From an uncultured Anaerolineae bacterium (GTDB lineage: Bacteria; Chloroflexota; Anaerolineae; J036; Brachytrichaceae), in the NCBI GenBank assembly GCA_937959265.1, contig CALGMA010000037.1, positions 24,293 to 88,292 on the forward strand: a stretch of DNA of 64,000 bases, written 5' to 3'. A program made the position numbers and the translations under genes. How positions within the stretch are numbered: position 1 is the stretch's first letter; each line of letters opens with the position of its first letter. Below the pieces are notes generated by a model. That model ran no database searches and was not told where the DNA came from. It was given only the letters and a program-made list of their open reading frames with translations. This document shows positions 62,478-64,000 of this stretch, piece after piece.

Positions 62478-64000
62478 CTACTCTGCCAGTGCCTGCTGAC
62501 ATGCTTGTGCGATGTCAAGTACCCATCCGGCGTCCCATGCCTTGGCAAACGCTTCTGCATCGAGTCGCGCGCGGCAGGCAGCGATGTCGCGGTCATATTC
62601 GGCGACGTCGGCGGGCGCGAGGAACGGCGGCCGCTCCTCGAAGTAATGCTGCCCGGCGCTCAACAACGTCGTCGCCTGTTCGAGATGGCCACGTTCGAGC
62701 GCGAGGCCGGCAATCGCGGCGACGCAACGCGCCGTCATGTCGTCCTTATCTAGTCGCCGAAACACGCTGATCGCCTCGACCAGCAGATCCATCGCTTCCG
62801 GCAAGCGGCCTTCTCGTCGGCGCAGACGGGCCAGATGATGCAGCACGAACGCTGCACCTCCGGCATTCCCAACTTCACGATGCAACCGCAAAGCGGTTTG
62901 CCATTCTTCCTCGGCCAAAGCGAAGTCGCCCATGAAGTAGCTTTCCTCACCCAGGCTCTCGTAGCCGTAAGCGACGACGCCCTTCGCGCCGATGCGTTTG
63001 AAGCGTTCCAGCCCTTCGATGAACAACGCGCGGCCATGAGCATAGTCGCCGCGCAAGTGCGCGATTTGCGCTAGCCCCCACGCGACGCTGCCCAACCCTT
63101 CGTCATCACCGACTTCCTGAAATAGGGCACGGCTCTCTACGAGAGAGCGCGCCGCACGCTCGTAGTCAGCATACGCCTCGCGCGCTATGTGCGACAAGTC
63201 GAGTAGCGCCTGCGCGATGCCACGCTTGTCGCCCAGCGCACGATACAGCGCCAACCCTTCCTCGAAGCACAGCGCCGCCTCCTGGCAGCCAAGGGCAGAA
63301 TAACGCGCCCAGCCGAGCGCCAACAGCGCGTGAGCCAGACCACGCTCGTCAGCAAGGGCGCGATACAACGCGGCGCTTTCTTCGCCATAGCGCAGCGCAG
63401 CAGCCGGATCGCTCAACCGGCGAGCGATCCGGCCCAGCCAATACAACGCACCCGCTCGCGTAGGCGTATCACTTTCGGCCTTGCTCAGCGCCATCTCCAA
63501 CCAGCGCCGGCCCTCGCGCCATTGGCCGGCGACATGCCACAGTGCGCCCAGGGCGACGCACAGGCGCAACGCAGTTGGCGGGTCGTGCTGCATATGCCAT
63601 TCCAGCGCGATACGCAAATTGCCCTGCTCGCGCTCTAGGCGTCGCAACCAAGGGATTGGTGTCGGGCCGTTCAAGTCGGGCTCAGCGTCGAAGGCAAGCG
63701 CTGCGTAATACTCGGCGTGCCGCTGCAGCGCCTCGCGCGCGCCTTCTACATGCAGGCGCTCCCACGCGAACCCGCGAATGGTCTCCAGCATGCTGAAACG
63801 TGGTTCGCCATCTTCGACTTCAGTTTCAACCAGCAGGTGCTTGTCGAGCAGCGACGTGAGCGCGTTCCACACCGCGACGTGGCGCTCGTCCGATCGTTCA
63901 TGCGGCTCCTTCACGACGTGCTCGACCGCCCGCAAGTCGCACCCACCCACGAACGCGCTGAGCCGGCAGAAGACGATTTGCTCTTCGGGCGCAAGCAGGC
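62478..64000 (-). CDS. TPR-repeat regulator, C-terminal part (N-terminus beyond window)
   Basis: The frame is open to the right edge, so the true start lies outside; the ATG at 63950 is internal. About 507 residues are visible: the end of a winged-helix segment after an NB-ARC/STAND-type ATPase (LAPEEQIVFCRLSAFVGGCD, SLLDKHLLVE, FSMLETIRGFAWERL) and then about nine tetratricopeptide repeats (GALYWLGRIARRLSDPAAAL, FEEGLALYRALGDKRGIAQA). This matches large AfsR/MalT-like or adenylate-cyclase-type ATPases whose N-terminal output domain decides function, and that part is not visible. Confidence 0.82.
   Translation of the reverse strand, partial: LLAPEEQIVFCRLSAFVGGCDLRAVEHVVKEPHERSDERHVAVWNALTSLLDKHLLVETEVEDGEPRFSMLETIRGFAWERLHVEGAREALQRHAEYYAALAFDAEPDLNGPTPIPWLRRLEREQGNLRIALEWHMQHDPPTALRLCVALGALWHVAGQWREGRRWLEMALSKAESDTPTRAGALYWLGRIARRLSDPAAALRYGEESAALYRALADERGLAHALLALGWARYSALGCQEAALCFEEGLALYRALGDKRGIAQALLDLSHIAREAYADYERAARSLVESRALFQEVGDDEGLGSVAWGLAQIAHLRGDYAHGRALFIEGLERFKRIGAKGVVAYGYESLGEESYFMGDFALAEEEWQTALRLHREVGNAGGAAFVLHHLARLRRREGRLPEAMDLLVEAISVFRRLDKDDMTARCVAAIAGLALERGHLEQATTLLSAGQHYFEERPPFLAPADVAEYDRDIAACRARLDAEAFAKAWDAGWVLDIAQACQQALAE

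Overview
The window reads as a high-GC chromosome segment of a member of the Chloroflexota, probably near the Anaerolineae. I infer this from gene content (a fused heme A synthase/farnesyltransferase, a complex I cluster with two NuoM subunits, secreted proteins with Thr-Pro linkers and a C-terminal FLP-type tail, an inositol lipid pathway), not from a marker-gene comparison. I saw no rRNA, tRNA or CRISPR array.

Layout. 1-9.3 kb (minus strand): a one-carbon operon led by an IclR regulator, with an MttB-family corrinoid methyltransferase, MetV, MetF, a pterin-dependent methyltransferase, a corrinoid protein, a reductive activator (RACo type), a DinB-fold protein and a homocysteine methyltransferase cut by the window edge. 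Together they can demethylate a quaternary or tertiary amine and pass the methyl group to tetrahydrofolate and homocysteine. 9.4-11.3 kb: a lipoprotein glycosidase-like protein and an SRAP/YedK protein. 11.3-17.5 kb (minus): a caa3-type, A2-family cytochrome oxidase operon with the ctaA-ctaB fusion and two small membrane proteins. 17.7-22.6 kb (plus): a secreted intradiol dioxygenase-like lipoprotein, a GntR regulator with a clear promoter and operator, and korAB, closed by a strong terminator.

22.7-25.2 kb is a graveyard: a frameshifted XPB-like/WYL gene, a truncated CRISPR ring-nuclease-like fragment and a frameshifted cas6. 25.2-27.9 kb (minus): ATP synthase F0 genes only (b-delta fusion, c, a, AtpI/Z). 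27.9-37.7 kb (minus): complex I membrane-arm genes nuoA-H-J-K-L-M-M-N without any peripheral-arm gene, behind a consensus-like promoter with a long leader hairpin. The second NuoM lacks the central channel lysine and NuoL carries a histidine-rich insert.

37.9-64 kb is mixed: an amidohydrolase with an altered active site, a secreted subtilase, a sugar kinase translationally coupled to a double ferritin-like protein of unknown function, polA with a PPIase lipoprotein, a patatin, CDP-alcohol phosphatidyltransferase plus inositol-phosphate synthase (inositol lipids), an S1-domain protein, FtsK, a Ca2+/H+ antiporter, a GT-C membrane protein, a methyltransferase, a thioredoxin-DUF255 protein, a solute-binding/VWA fusion and a TPR regulator cut by the right edge.

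A recurring feature is degenerate short tandem repeats with periods of 9 bp (TTCRT core) and 7 bp, at gene ends and inside reading frames.
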